NCBI GenBank assembly: GCA_022575985.1
Contig: JAKSXM010000007.1
Location: forward strand, 51,242,501-51,306,500
DNA length: 64,000 bases
Direction of reading: 5' to 3'
Origin: Anagrus nilaparvatae
Taxonomy: Eukaryota; Arthropoda; Insecta; Hymenoptera; Mymaridae
Shown here: positions 23,709 to 41,448 of the stretch, piece by piece
Numbering within the stretch: position 1 is the first letter of the stretch
How the letters are laid out: every line of letters starts with the position of its first letter
Notes under the pieces: model-generated
Told to the model about the DNA's origin: nothing
The model's input: the letters and a program-made list of their open reading frames with translations, nothing else
The model's database searches: none
Position numbers and translations under genes: made by a program

Positions 23709-25361
23709 ATGGAAACTATAGAGAATTTAAAAGCAAAAATTAATGACTTGGAAAAAGAACTTCAAGAATTAAAATCACAAAACATTCCTATGAGACAAAA
23801 AATTGAACAAATGTCTAGTGAAGTTATTGATACAAATCCTTACAGGTTTTTATATTCGATAATTTTTTAAAAATATTTTTCATTTAATTTACCAATAAAA
23901 ATATTTTATTTATTTTAGTCGACTCTTAGCATTACAGAGAATGGGTATTGTTAAAGAATATGAAAAAATTCGTAAAATGACAATAGCTATTGTAGGAATT
24001 GGAGGAGTAGGAAGTGTAACAGCTGAAATGCTTACAAGATGTGGGATCGGAAAAGTAAATTAATTTATAACTGTAATAATATCAAAAAATTAAAAAATTT
24101 TTTATTTTTAGTTGATATTATTTGATTACGATAAAGTTGAATTAGCCAATATGAATAGATTATTTTTTCAACCAAATCAAGTTGGTCTAAGTAAAGTTGA
24201 AGCAGCAGCCAAAACTTTAAGATTTATTAATCCAGATGTAGAAATTGAAACACACAATTATAATATAACCACAGTAGATTATTTTAACAAATTTATTGAT
24301 ACAATTAAGTAATTATTTGTAAAAAAATTTTAATTATAAAAATTATTGTTTATTAATAAGATAATTATTTAATTTTAGAACTTCCAGTATTAACAATGGA
24401 CAAATAGATTTATTATTAAGTTGCGTTGATAATTTTGAAGCTAGAATGGCTATAAATACTGCATGTAATGAAATTAATCAAAAATGGTTTGAAAGTGGGG
24501 TATCCGAAAATGCTGTGTCAGGGCACATACAGTTTATTGTTCCAGGAGAAACTGCTTGTTTTGCAGTAAGTATAAATATTTTTAAGTATTTCTTCAGACC
24601 ATATCATTTCATTTTTTTTTGCCGATGCAGCAATATTTAATTTATTCAATAAAATTATAATCTAATTAAAAACAAAAATTACCTAAAAGACAAAGTAATT
24701 AAACTTTTATAACTAAAAATAATTTTTTGTTTAATTATTTAATGAAAAGAAATTTCCGTCTAATTTTTAGTGTGCACCTCCATTAATAGTTGCATCAAGC
24801 ATTGATGAAAAAACTTTAAAACGCGATGGTGTTTGTGCAGCATCATTACCTACTACAATGGGTGTTGTTGCAGGATTTTTAGTGCAAAATTCATTAAAAT
24901 ATTTACTTGAATTTGGCACTGTTGCAAATTACCTTGGATACAATGCTATGCAAGATTTTTTTCCATCAATGACATTAAAACCAAATACCAGTTGTGATGA
25001 TACTTATTGTAGAAAAAGACAAACTGAGTATGCTAATAAACCTAAAATTGAAAATGTCAAAGAATCTGTGGAAGAAAAACCAATACATGAAGATAATGAA
25101 TGGGGTAAACTTTAAATATATTTTTTTTATGATAATCCATTAAAATTTTAATGAAATTTTAATGAAATAAAAATTTTTCATTCAGGTATATGTCTTGTTG
25201 ATGAAAATATTCAAGAACCTGAAGAATGTAATATCATAGCTCCAGGTATTAAACAAGCTTATGATTTACCTGCAAAAAATACTGAAAATGATAATTTAAA
25301 AGTTGTTGATGAAAGTGAACAAAGTTTATCCGAATTGTTGTCTCAACTTAAAACCATGTAA
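23709..25361 (+). CDS. Uba5: UFM1-activating enzyme E1 (388 aa)
   Basis: UBA5 activates the ubiquitin-like protein UFM1 with ATP and passes it to the E2 UFC1, the first step of UFMylation, acting in the cytosol and at the ER. Exons: 23709-23845, 23919-24054, 24112-24308, 24379-24565, 24771-25104, 25186-25361; all junctions keep frame. Visible features: a short N-terminal coiled coil (residues about 4-40), the nucleotide loop GIGGVGS (about 72-78), the Cys pairs CFAC and CDDTYC that bind zinc, the catalytic Cys (about 241) in [12 protein letters not shown], and [14 protein letters not shown]. The interaction motif [14 protein letters not shown] (about 325-338) is almost as in other animals and binds UFM1 and ATG8-type proteins. 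The C-terminal helix [11 protein letters not shown] fits the UFC1-binding tail. The length is close to the usual 400. The stop that follows WGKL at about 25115 lies in an intron and is not the true end. Confidence 0.96.
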
Positions 25362-25563
25362 TATTCAAAAATTTAAATTGATTAGGCAATTTTTTTATAC
25401 TTAAATTTTATTTTTTTAAAGATAGATAATAAATTTTACAAATTAAAAAATAAATATATATTAACATACAAATTAAAAAAATAAATACGTTTTTATGTAT
25501 ACATGATTAGCTTATTTTTTAAATATTATTTATTAAATATTATTTAATTATATTATTTTTAAA
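25362..25563. terminator. Shared 3' region of convergent UBA5 and ARP6
   Basis: Only 202 bases separate the two stop codons. AATAAA at 25428-25433 on the plus strand could serve UBA5. Overlapping 3' untranslated regions are likely. Confidence 0.5.
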
Positions 25564-26882
25564 TTACACATCAAATTTATCGTAACATATCGTATATCCT
25601 TGTTCTTCATAATCTTCTCTTTTAACAGTTAGGTTTGTAAAGTCAGCATCTTTTGATAATAATTTTCCACCTTCAAAGGCATATGTGATAGGACTGAAAA
25701 AATAAAAAGTATAAAATCAAATTCTTTGTTTAACAAATTATTAATATACTCACTCTTCTGGTAATTTAACATCTACTTTGAATTCATCAGGAGCTAAGCT
25801 TCTAACTTCTTTATAAACTCTTTCTCTGAAACCTGGGAATTTGACAGTGCCACCAGTAAGAACAATATTAGATAACAAATGAGGCCAAGTTTCTTCCTCA
25901 CATGCTTTTAAACAATCAATTATAGCTTCCGGTATTCCCATTTGTTTAATTCCTACATCACTAGGGTGAAATAAAATTTCTGGTATTGAAAATCTTTCAT
26001 TATTTAAACGTAAAGTTTGTTGTTCTGCAGAGGTCCCAACATCAGCTAAGTAACCTCTTCGTAAGGTTGTAAAATCTGGTAATACATAATCTTTAACAAT
26101 AGAATTTTTACTTATTTTTGCTTTATTCATGTCTTCAAAAAAATTTTGAGATACAAAACAAGAATCTTCTTTAACTTGATTTACAACAAAAGTTTCATCC
26201 ATTACATTTAATTGTCTATAGGAAATTATATCTTTCAAATGATTTGTTAATAATTTACCACCAACATCTATTCTTCGAATTCCTGCTTTAATTTTTATAT
26301 TATTTACGTAAGGTATTATATGACAAAAACTATAACCACAATCAACGACAATGCAACATTTTGAATTTGGATTTGCATGTTTATAATTATAACATGATAA
26401 TGTACTTGGATTAATTCTCAATAAACTTGCAACTTCATATTCTTCAAAAAATATTTCACACATAGCTTCTTGAATTGATGGAAAATTAAATAGAGGCTCA
26501 GTTATTATAAAAGGACTTTGTGTTAAATTGACAGAGCAACAATCTTTTGAAAAAATATAATCCCACACTGTTTTTTGAACATCCCAATTTATAAGGTATC
26601 CTTTTTGAAATGGCAATATGAAAAAAAGTCCAGAGATATCCCTACATTCTTCAATTTGGTTACCAATAAATGGCCTCCTTCTTTCACTTTTTGCTTTCAT
26701 TATACAGTTTGGAATAATTCTTTTAAAAAAATTATTATAGTTAGTTAAAATAAAAATAAGAATTATAACCTTAAATTACTTATAATTGTTTTAACTTACT
26801 TTGCACTTTCATTAGATAATCCAACTTTAGCTGTATATGCTCCATTGTCCAAAATAAATGCTGGATTGTTATTTATTTTCAT
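25564..26882 (-). CDS. Arp6: Actin-related protein 6 (392 aa)
   Basis: ARP6 is a nuclear actin-fold subunit of the SWR1/SRCAP complex, which deposits histone H2A.Z, and is linked to heterochromatin. Exons: 26882-26800, 26719-25754, 25693-25564; the splices keep frame. The N-terminus has FILDNGAYTAKVGL (actin phosphate-1 loop). Then come GLFFILPFQKGYLINWDVQK, a hallmark of the ARP6 branch, and ITEPLFNFPSIQEAMCEI, CCIVVDCGYSFCHIIPY (phosphate-2 loop), VGGKLLTNHLKDIISYRQL, NIVLTGGTVKFPGFRERVY (adenosine part) and the C-terminal ITYAFEGGKLL..TVKREDYEEQG. The length matches the family (about 396). The gene lies tail to tail with UBA5. The small first exon of 27 codons ends in a phase-2 intron. Confidence 0.95.
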
Positions 26883-28657
26883 GGTAAGTTTTTTATATTT
26901 ATCTTTAATAAATTAAATACACATTTAAACACACTTTTTTGAAAAGTTTTTTTGCCCCGGTTTTTTGTTTACAACTATAGACAGAGTGTATCATATAAAA
27001 AATACGCTTTATTTCATATCCGAAATACGGTGTATATAGGGTAAAATTTGAAATTTTTAATTATAAACTATTTTTTTGAGAATTTAAAAAGTCAAAAAAT
27101 AAAAAAGATAATTTCATAAGTGTTTAATGTTTGTTATAGAATTAACAATTAAAAAAAAAATGAAAAATTAAATAATTGCAAATTAATTGTTTTACGAAGT
27201 TTTATATAACATAAAAATAAAATTAGATTATAGAATATACCTATATTGTTTTTTTTTTTAATATGCTCTTCTCTTCCTCTGAAAATAATTTTTTTTATTG
27301 CGAGTAATTGAAAATAACTCGATCTCATTAAGTTATCCCAAATTTTACTTATTTTCCAATTCTTTTATTAATTTTTGATAATAAATTAAATCTTTAGAAT
27401 TTAGAATAAAAATAACAATTTAATATAGTACTCAATTTCAAAAAGAATGAAATATGAATTTTTCAGACTGAAAAACGAAGATACAAAAATCCAGAATGAT
27501 CATCCCCGAGAATAAAAATATTTTAATACTGTTATTATCACTATAAGCCATCGCCTGACAAAAATTAATTTTAAATAAATTTGTAAACGGAAACGCAAAA
27601 ATCAATAAAAAATTTGCAAATTCATTAGACTCATTGGAAAATTTTAGGGACCTATCAGTAAAAAAGTGACTAAGATACAGAGATTTTCAATCCAAATATG
27701 ATGTGCCTAAAGCTATGAGATGAAAATTCAATTATTTTTATAAAATTAAATTGAAATAGGTATATAAATTTTAGAGAATCAGGGAATCTTTAAAAAATAA
27801 AAAAATTGGCTATAACAAACAGTTTATTTGAAATATTATTTTTTTATCAGATATAAATGAACAGTTTTTTTTTTCTTTTTTTTTTTTTAAATATTAATAT
27901 TAAATACAAATTACAATAAAATTGAGTATAACCTAATAAAAAAAAATGTGTCAATTTAAATCTCATTTTTACTTTATTATTTTATTTTTACCATAAAAAT
28001 GCATATATTAAAATATATATACATGTTATTGTTTATACACTGTTAATTATTATTTTCCATCGTCAAAAAATGATGTTTTTTAATTAAATTACGATATACA
28101 TTATAATATACATTCTGTGTTATTCGTTAATATAAGTGTATTATATTTTAACAATTTCTACACAAATCTTATAAAAAAAATTATATATGTGAATTTTCTT
28201 ATAATACACAAATATTTAGCACAGAATTTTTTGTTAAAGCATGAGATAATAATAAGTTATTTTCCATTTTTTCCATTATAATCAAACATACTTTACAACC
28301 ACATGAACAATCATATATATAATAAAATTGAACAAGGACTCTATAATTGATAGCTGTTGTTTTCTAATACAACAAAATTTATTGGTATCAAATTATATAA
28401 AATAGCCGCATTAAAAAAATCTTATACTTCAAAAAGGCAGTTTTATTTTTCTATAATCATTAAAAGAGATGAAATTTAAAATTTAATTAAAACAGTTTTC
28501 AACTATACAAATATTTAGGATAAAAAATTTTATTAAAAAAAATTCTTTCTATACGACTTTTTTTGTTATTGATACCGTTTTATTTAATAGATGACTAACT
28601 TATGAATAAGCTCAAGTGGGGTCTTGTTTTTGTTTTGGGTTCAGATTAATGAGATTA
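26883..28657. other. Intergenic: ARP6 upstream and CK2 alpha 3' side
   Basis: About 1.8 kb of AT-rich sequence with long homopolymers and no credible coding frame. The distal half probably holds the CK2 alpha 3' untranslated region. No strong repeat is visible. Confidence 0.5.
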
Positions 28658-32557
<3,900 letters not shown>

Positions 32558-34686
32558 TATTTTTTTATCTTCAGAATAGACAAATTTTTTTCTATCCACA
32601 ACACAAGCTGTTATTAGTTTGTCTTCTTTAACAGGAAATAATAATCTTTTGAAGTTGGAAACGCTTCGTTTTTTTATTACGTTAACAACATATGCATTGA
32701 GTAGTAGACCTAGAAAAAATAAAAATTATACTTAATTTAATAAGCAAAATATGTTTAATATACTGAAAAATTATTGCAATTAAAATTTAAATGTCGTTCT
32801 TAAAATAAAGCAAGTCTATGTTATAAATTAGCTATTACTTTTGGACATTAATTTTTAGCAAATGCAGCAGTAATAGAAAATAGTTATGAGTTTTCTTGTA
32901 GTAACTTTTTAGATACTAAAATAAATAAAAAAATTTTACTTCTGTTGGTATATGCTACGAATACAAGTGAAAAATATTAATACTCGTTGCATAAAAAATA
33001 GATAAAGAATATATTTCTTTTAAACAAAAAAATTATTCATACCCAGCATTTTAATAATGTAACTGAGGTTAAAGCCATTATATTATACTCCAAAATGACT
33101 TTATTGAAGATATCAACAGTTTTTTTTAATGATAATAAAATTTTGCTATAAAAGAAAAACACTCACTTGTTCTATTGATAACAAAGTACTTTTTTTTCTT
33201 AATAACAATAAAATAGAGAAGTTTTAGGAGTGCATATGTACAAATACACACATATATTCTGGTATTTGGGTGTGGGAGGGAAAAAAAGATATTCTTTTGA
33301 TATTAAAAAAATTTTGGACTGTGTAGGACGCGTATAACCTAAATTTAAGATTAAAAAGATTTATTTATTTTAATAAGCTTAGCGATAATAAGCTTAAAAA
33401 TGAAATAATAATTATAACAATAGGGATTTAAAATATTCTTTACATTAATTAATTATAAGTCTACTAACCTACCAAAAAGTAGTTAAAAAAAGGAGTATTA
33501 CTTATTGAAGATACTACTACCAACAAGGGGCATCTTTTTCAAGCTCACGTAGGCACGCGCGCACTTTATATTACCTCGGCGCGCTTATCATTTTTATAAT
33601 AACCTGTCTTTTCTTCACAACTTAAGTCTGGACGTCTCCCGTTCATTTACCCTTATGTTATGCGAAATGAGGTAAATAAAATGCGAATAAGCAAAGAAAA
33701 AAAAAGAAAAATTGCAAATGGAAAAAGGACATAAACTGGCACGTAACTGGTAAATCACGTGTAAGAAAATGTTTTAAAACATTCAAGTTTTAATATTGCT
33801 ATTTTTTTTTTGCAAATAAAATAAGAATATTTTATTAAAAAGAATAACTAGAGTAATGTTAGAAAACTGGTACAAGTCTTAAAATGTATAACGGAAAATA
33901 AAATACTGTATATAAAAAGTAGTCAAATTTTGGCGTGCAGCGCTCATTATATATACCGTTGAAAAGTACAATAAGAAGGTATGCAAGTACTTACAAAATG
34001 TACTTGCAAATTTTCAAAATTAATGGTTTTTTTCTTACCTGGGAAACATTCCAATATTAGGTTTTTAGCAGCTTTATTGTAACACCAAAAAATTTTTTAA
34101 ATATTGCAAAGGCCCTTTTTAAATGGGCCTTAAAGGGCTCCTGGAAGCCGTGCGACCGCGTGAAACTCGATTTTTATAGATCCTCGCGGGCAGCCGGCTT
34201 CCCAAACGAGGGCTCTTCAAGATGGCAACCCAAGAAGCAACCTTATGGAAAGTATATATTTACATATAGATTCGTTTACAAAAAACTAGTTCTTAAGAAC
34301 TGTCCATAGATGGCTACCCTTATTTTTTACACTAACAAACTTTTTATTATGATAGTACACACACTGAATTTTTATTTATAAATGTTAAAATTATGATTTA
34401 TTATTTTATTATTTTATAATTAATTTTTTAAATAAAAATTTTGATTATTTTGATTATTTATATTGCAGAAAATAACTTTTTTGCGAGTAAACCGTTTACT
34501 TTGTGACCCATGACTTTTTTATAGAAATGCAACTAAAATTTTGAAAGTTTTCAATTTTATCGATCGTTGACAAGGAAAAATTTTGCTTTTACTAAATTTT
34601 GTTTCAAAACACACGTGTTTTTTTGGAGCAAGAAACCACATGCTTTCTATTTGATATTTAAATTTTTACCTTTAAATAAATTAAAA
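32558..34686. promoter_or_regulatory. Divergent intergenic region, CK2 alpha and RRP12
   Basis: About 2.1 kb between the start codons of head-to-head genes. Most of it is AT-rich, but two patches stand out as CpG-rich: about 33540-33600 (CACGTAGGCACGCGCGCAC) and about 34134-34235. These are the likely promoters or first untranslated exons, possibly one for each gene. I cannot place transcription starts. Confidence 0.5.
34134..34235. promoter_or_regulatory. GC-rich island with internal inverted repeat
   Basis: GGGCTCCTGGAAGCCG (about 34134-34149) and CCGGCTTCCCAAACGAGGGC (about 34194-34213) are imperfect inverted partners around a CG-rich core that contains CGACCGCG and TCGCGGGCAG. It is far less AT-rich than anything nearby and lies about 450 bases before the RRP12 start. 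Confidence 0.45.
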
Positions 34687-37600
34687 ATGGGTAAATTTGT
34701 TGTACGATTAAGTAGCAAAAAAAAGGCTAAACGATGGAGGAAAGGTCAAAGTGCAAGTTCAAATCCTGAAACTAAAAAATATCGTGAACAAGCAAGAAAT
34801 TGCTTTTTCCAACCAAATCTTGGTAATAATTAATTTTTATAATTAAACAAATATGAAATATAATTCCTCAGAATTTAGAAATTAAATCTTTTGATACATT
34901 TTTATATCAATAAGGTTCATCAACACTAACAACTGAAGTTTTACGCAAACATGATGCTATACAAGGAAGTAAAGTTGAGGAAATGGATGTTGCTAGTACA
35001 GTTGAAGATGCAACAACATTCAGAACTTTTGATACATTTGCAAGTGATTGGAGTAATTGCTCAAACATTTCGTTTAATAGGTAATAATTTTAAATAGGAT
35101 TTATTTTTGTAAGTATTTTATTTATTCCATAATTATTTTTTTAAGATTTTTGAGTCATTTTCAATCCAATTCTGCAATGCACAAAGAAATGTTAGCTGTA
35201 TTAGCAGCAGTTACAGAAGTTATTAAGCAGAATGGTGGAACTGAATCATCAACTGAATATTATGCTGCTTTGGTATATCAGTTAACAGTAATCATTTGAT
35301 GTTATTTATGTAACTTACATTTTTTTAATTTAGATGACAACACTAGAAGTTGCTGATACATCTGAATCGATTTCAGCTATTTTGTCTTTGCTAGGAATGG
35401 GCATGAAAACTGTGCCAAAAAATGTACTCAAATTGCAGTTTGGAAAAGCTAGCTCAGTATTTTTGCAAATACTAACTAAATATGCAGCTGATGAAAATAA
35501 CTTGATTTTAAGACATGTTAGTACACATACTTACTAAACTTTTATTTTATTTTTTAAATTTCAATAAAATTTAATTAAAAATTTTTTGTAGAGTATTGGT
35601 TGTCTTTCAATTTTACTAAAGGTTCAAGAAGGAGCAGCTTGGTCTGATTCTTCAACAATAAATGTTTTGAATGCATTATTAGCTTTTATTACTCACACTA
35701 AGCCAAAAATAAGAAAAGCTGCTCAACATGGTATTTGTTCTGTTTTAAAAGGTTGGTATTTTTATATTTTTTGATTTTAAATTAGTTTTGTAATTTATAA
35801 TATATATTATTAACTATAATTTAGGAAGCGACATTATGAAAGGAGAAGATGCTCCACCTTATCACCCTGCAGCCTCGACAGTTGCTAAACATTGCTTAGC
35901 TCAATTACAAATTGCTGCTCAACCAGGTCAATTAACTAGTACTCTTCATATCTTAACACTATTAAAAGATATTATTCCTCAAATACCAAAATCATATGTT
36001 AAGGTAAAAATGTTTCTCCTTTTTTTTAAATTTCTTGTCATACTTACAATTCACAAATATTTACATTTTAGACCTTATGTGAGGCATTATTAAGTATTAT
36101 GACATTAAATAATGTTTTGGTAACATCCTGCTGTCTACAAACTTTACATGGATTATTTGTGTCAAAACCTTCAGAAGCTGTATTACCATCAGAATTAAAT
36201 GCTCAAATAATTAATGCTTTATATGATTATCAACCAGCACCTGGTGATACTCAACCTACTTTAGCTTGGCTTGCTGTTATGCAAGAAGCTTATAGTAATT
36301 TGGCAATGTAAATATAATTTACACCAAAACTTTTTTTTGTCTATTATTTTTTTTATTTTAAGTTTTTTGATTTTCATAGATATTCATTAGAATTGTGCGC
36401 TATAAATATTCCTAGGATTATTGAAAAATGTTCTGAATTATGGTTATCTGATAAACCCGATATACTAACTGGAGCTTCGCATACAATTAAAGCACTTTTT
36501 GAAAATTGCTTAATACTATTGTGTGCTGAGGAAAATTTAATAACACAGTAACTTATTTTTTTTTTTTAATTTATGAAAAAATTTAAATTAATAAAAATTT
36601 TATTTATTTCAGATTTAAATCGGTATTGATTAAAGTAATTAATTTAATTCAAGAAGGTATGAAATATCAGTATAATTCTGCATGGCATCATGTACTTCAT
36701 CTTCTTGCATTAGTATTAAAGGTAATTGTTTGATCAGTACTTAAATATTGATATATTTAAAAAAAATTTTAAATGTTATTTTTTATTAATAGATTATTGG
36801 ACCATGCTGTCAAAATGAAGCAAAACAGATTTTAGAGTCACTTGCTGAGTTAAGAGAATCTTATAAATTTGTATATAATTCTGAAATTGAATATGCTGTT
36901 GGAGCTGCTATAAAAGCTATGGGCCCAGAATTTGTTTTAAATGCTCTACCACTTCAAGTATGTTTTATTATTTTTTAGTCAATCATTTAAGTTTATTTAT
37001 TTATTTTTTCGTGTCAAATTTTCAATGAAAATTTCAACAATGAAAATAATTTTACAGTTTAAATTTTTATATTTATCAGCAGGCAATTCGATTATTCCTG
37101 CTTTAGTTAAATATATTTTTTTCTAAAGCAAATATTTTTTATTTTTTTCAGACAGCAAAAGGAGAAGTTGATATAAAAAGAAGTTGGTTACTACCAGTTT
37201 TAAAAGACTGTACTCAAAAAGGATCTTTATCGTACTTTTATAATAATTTGTTACCTTTAGCAAAAAATTGCGAGTAAGGAAAATTTTTTTAAAATATTTT
37301 ATTTTTGAATTTAAATATAATTATTAAATAACTTTAGTGTACGAGCAAAAATTCTTCATAAAAAAAAGGAGAAAATTCAAGCACATAGTAATGAACTTTT
37401 AGTATCACAAATTTGGTCATTATTACCAAGTTTTTGTAATAATGCCCCTGACATAAATGAAAATTTCAAGGTAACTTCTTAAAATATTTAAAATTATTAT
37501 CTATTAAATCATAATAATAGGAGTTAATTTTGAATAAAAGAAATTAGCGGAAACTTTAGGAATAATCATAAGAGATCGAAAAGATTTAAGAACTTTTCCT

Positions 37601-40600
37601 ATGGCTGCGTTGAGAAAATTAATAACAAAATCTGTTGATAATAATAAACTTGAGGATATTAACGAGTTAGCTAAATTTGCAAAAAATTATTTACCTTTAT
37701 TATTTAATATGTATACTACAAAACCAAATGGAACAGACGAAGAAGGACAAAGGTTATCTGCTATTGAAACTATTAAGGTATAAATTTTTGAATAAAGTTA
37801 AATATTTTTCTTTGTTTTAAATCATTTTTTTCTTGAAGGTATACTTAACAATAACAAGAAAGGAATTAATTGGGGAATTATTTGATGCTGGTTTAAAAAA
37901 ATTATCTGAGACTACAGATAACGACTTTTTAAAAGAAAGTTTATTTGATTTGGTTAGATTATTAACGCAGTATACCGATATAGAAAGAATAAAAATTTTG
38001 TATGAAAAATGTTCACCACAAATTAACGATAACAAACACCTTAAAGATCAGAAAAAGGCTTATAGGTATTTTTTATACTTTTGTTAAAATTTTTAATTAA
38101 ATATTAATGTTACTTATATTTCAATAGATTTTTAGAAGAAATCTGTGCAAGTGAAAGTGAAATTTGCAAACAATTTGTGCAGGAAAATCGTAAAGATATT
38201 CAAAAATTAATACTTACATCGGTTTCGACAGTGTTGAAGCCTAGCAAAGGTGTAAGTATACATAAAAAAAAAAAAATTAAGCTTTAAATTAATAAAGAAA
38301 AAAAAATTTGTTTTTACATTGTTTATTTTGTAGGCACGAATTCGCACAATAAATCATCTTGTTAATGTTCATCCACAACTTGAAAAAACCAAATTTTTAA
38401 AAGCAATCGTTCCTGAAGCAATAATGTGTACAAAGGAATTAAATGAAAAATGTAGACTTTCAGCTTATAAGTTATTAAATGATATTGCTGAAAAATTCAT
38501 AGGAAATGAAGAAAATTTTTCAGAATTTATTGATATGTTAATTTATGGACTTCAAGGAGAAGCAGTATATTGTAGTGCCTCATTGTTAGCTTTATCATCA
38601 ATCACATATAATTATAATGGTAAAATTTTTGAAATTTTTTAATCGCTTGAGACGTTTTTTTTTATTTTTGCGATTTCCATTTAGGCTCTTTAGGAATAGA
38701 AAAATTAAATGCAGTTCTGACACAAGCCTTAACACTTGTTACTGGAACAGTTCGAGAAATATGTTTATCTGCCTTATCATTTGTTAAAGTTTATATCACA
38801 TCTATTCCAACACCTATAGTTGCTCCTCAACTACCAAATATGGTACGTATAAAAAAGTTCAAAGATAACTATTTTAACTCTATTGGAATTAGAATTTAAT
38901 TGTAAAAAATATTTAGAATGTTGTGGCAAAATGCTGTTGATTTTATATGTTCATTAATTTAAATAATGTGTCACATAATCTTCTAATTCTGACCAGTTTT
39001 GTTGAAAAAAATTGTTCTAATAAAATTCTTAATTTGAGTGCAAGATAATTTCTAATGAAAACTTCATTTAATATTTAAATAATTTATATTGAATTTGTTT
39101 TAAGGAATTCTTTCTTTTTTTTTTTCACAAAAGAAAATTTTTGAATAATTAAACATTATTTTAGATGCAAGGACTTTTAAATATGCAAGAAGACTGTAAA
39201 AGGCATTTTAGACAAAAAGTTCGTGATATTTTAATAAAATTAGTAAGAAAATTTGGTACTGATACAATAACTAGTATGGTACCATTAAATGATAATATTA
39301 TGTTAAAAAGATTAAAAAATATTCGTAAAGTAGAAACAAAAAAACAAAAATCAAAAGAAAAGAGAAAGTCAGATGATGATGAGAGCGAAGAAGAATTTAG
39401 TGTTAAAAAGAAACCAAAAACGTAAATATTTTACATTTATTAATTTAACGATATCAATGCTTTAAATCAATAGATCTTCAATAAAATAAATTTTTTTATT
39501 TCAGTTTGGATGAAATTCTTGCTGACAGTGATGAAGAATTTGATGATAGCGAGGATGAAAAATCAAATAAAAACCATAAACGCAAATCAAACAAGAAAAT
39601 GTGGATTAAAGAGGATGAAGATAATATTACTGATTTTATTGATCCATCAATTGCTACTAAAAATATAACAAGTAAATTTAAATAGTATTAAGAAAACATT
39701 TCTATCAAGATGTAATATTAAATAATATAAAAATTTTTTAAAGGTACACTTCCTTCTACTGAAAGAGCAGCAAATGAAAAGAAAGCGGAAAAAGATTTTG
39801 GTTTTAAAACAGCATCAGATGGACGTTTAATTATTACAGATAATACAGATGACAGTGACACTGAAGATCCCGTTAATCAGAAAAAAAAGAAATCCAAGAA
39901 ATTATCTCATTTGGCTAGTGATTCAGAAGATGATTATGGTGAATTATGAATTTTTGATATAAATAAATCATTGTTTCTTTTACTTATTTAAATTTTTAAT
40001 TTGCAAATAACTTTTTATAGAAATGGACGACGATGATAAATCTGTAAAATCTTCAAAATCTTCAAAATCAATTCATGTTCCAAATAGAAAACGAAAAATA
40101 AGTGCAGGTACAGCAAGTGTCAAATCCGATGCTCAGTCAATGTCAAAATATCAAGGTAAAGTATAGATACATTTCTAATATGACAAATTCAAATAAATTC
40201 TTTTTTTTTATAAAAATATTTTTTGCTTAGCTGGAGGATCGGGTATTCATCGACCATTAAAGAAAGCCAAAAATGAAAAGGGTATTGGTACTGAATATAA
40301 ATCTAAAAAAGGATCCGGAGATGTAAAATTAAAAGGAAAACCTGATCCATATGCTTATATTCCTCTTAAACGATCAACATTAAACAGGAGGTTTGTATAT
40401 ATGAACAATTCCATGTTTACTGGATCTAAGATAGACTAGAGAGGCATTAAATTTGATTCAGTCTATTTTTCCTCAAAAATTTAAAATAACTTAAAAAATA
40501 ATTTTCCCTTATTCCATTTGTATCTGATGTTTTATTTATTTTATGCCAGCTTGTAAAATTACTCCTAAATTTTGTAACTTCTTTTTTAATTGTAAAAAAA

Positions 40601-41448
40601 AAGTTATAAATCTTAACAATGAAAGTCTTATTCTAATTAGCTTTTAACAAAGTCTTTAATTTTTTTTAAATCTTTTTTTGAACAAAGAAAAATTTTTGAT
40701 GATAAGATTTCAAATATTCCGCTAACTTTAATTCTTTACGCGCGAACTAATCCAAATCTAATTTTGTACACTTTAGATTCCTATATGAAAATATTACATG
40801 ATAAAATTTTTGTATCTTCAGTCAACGGCCAAAATGCACGTATTTTTGTGTATGGTTTCCCCATATTATGCCATTGACGAAAAATATCGTATATAATTCT
40901 AGAGAGTAAAAAAAAGTTTACTAAAATATTAACATAGGTACGTAACATCTCGATTTTCTTTATATTTCCACATCCTGGAGGAATCAAACTTAATTTTATT
41001 TAAAACATTGATTTTTTAATATAATATTACGAACCATGAGCTGAAAATTAAAGAATGGCCCATATCGCAAGTAAAAACTATATTAGGATAATAAACTACG
41101 ATCTGGGTCAATCTTTTTTCCTATGACTATTATAAATTAAATTTTATAAGCTATACCACAAACTATTTTCTTAGTTAAATAATTGATTGTTACTATTTTC
41201 TTAGTTAAATAATTGATAATTATATTTCAAAAAAAAAAAATTATTTATGACTAAATTGAATGACGCCCTAGTCTACATTAGGACCAGTTAGCATGGAATG
41301 CTTCAAAATAATTTAAATGTTTGAAAATGTTTTAATGTTTTATATTTTTTTTTTCAGAAATAAAAAGAAAAATGGAAAAGATTTCAAACAGTTCTTTTCA
41401 AAAAGTAAAAAGGAAAAAAGACAAACAAATATGAAAAAAAGAAAATAA
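34687..41448 (+). CDS. Rrp12: Ribosomal RNA-processing protein RRP12 (1306 aa)
   Basis: HEAT-repeat nucleolar protein (NUC173 domain) needed for export and maturation of pre-ribosomes. It has 23 exons: 34687-34822, 34915-35080, 35146-35272, 35334-35516, 35592-35751, 35825-36003, 36072-36307, 36380-36547, 36613-36721, 36793-36957, 37152-37273, 37338-37470, 37541-37777, 37839-38065, 38128-38251, 38334-38619, 38685-38842, 39165-39421, 39505-39671, 39744-39938, 40021-40155, 40231-40390, 41358-41448. All junctions keep frame. The N-terminus is basic (RLSSKKKAKRWRKGQSASSN), followed by helical HEAT-type repeats over about 1000 residues, with QRGLL-like RHFRQKVRDILIKLVRKFG, then an acidic and lysine-rich tail (DSDEEFDDSEDEK, KPDPYAYIPL) ending KKEKRQTNMKKRK. 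The length is close to human RRP12 (about 1297). A start further up the open frame has no ATG. AATAAA at 41613-41618 is a possible poly(A) signal. Confidence 0.95.

Noticed and set aside
25105..25115. Stop of UBA5 at WGKL
   Set aside because: GGTAAAC is a splice donor; joining to 25186 restores the family's WGI..LV motif and C-terminal tail.
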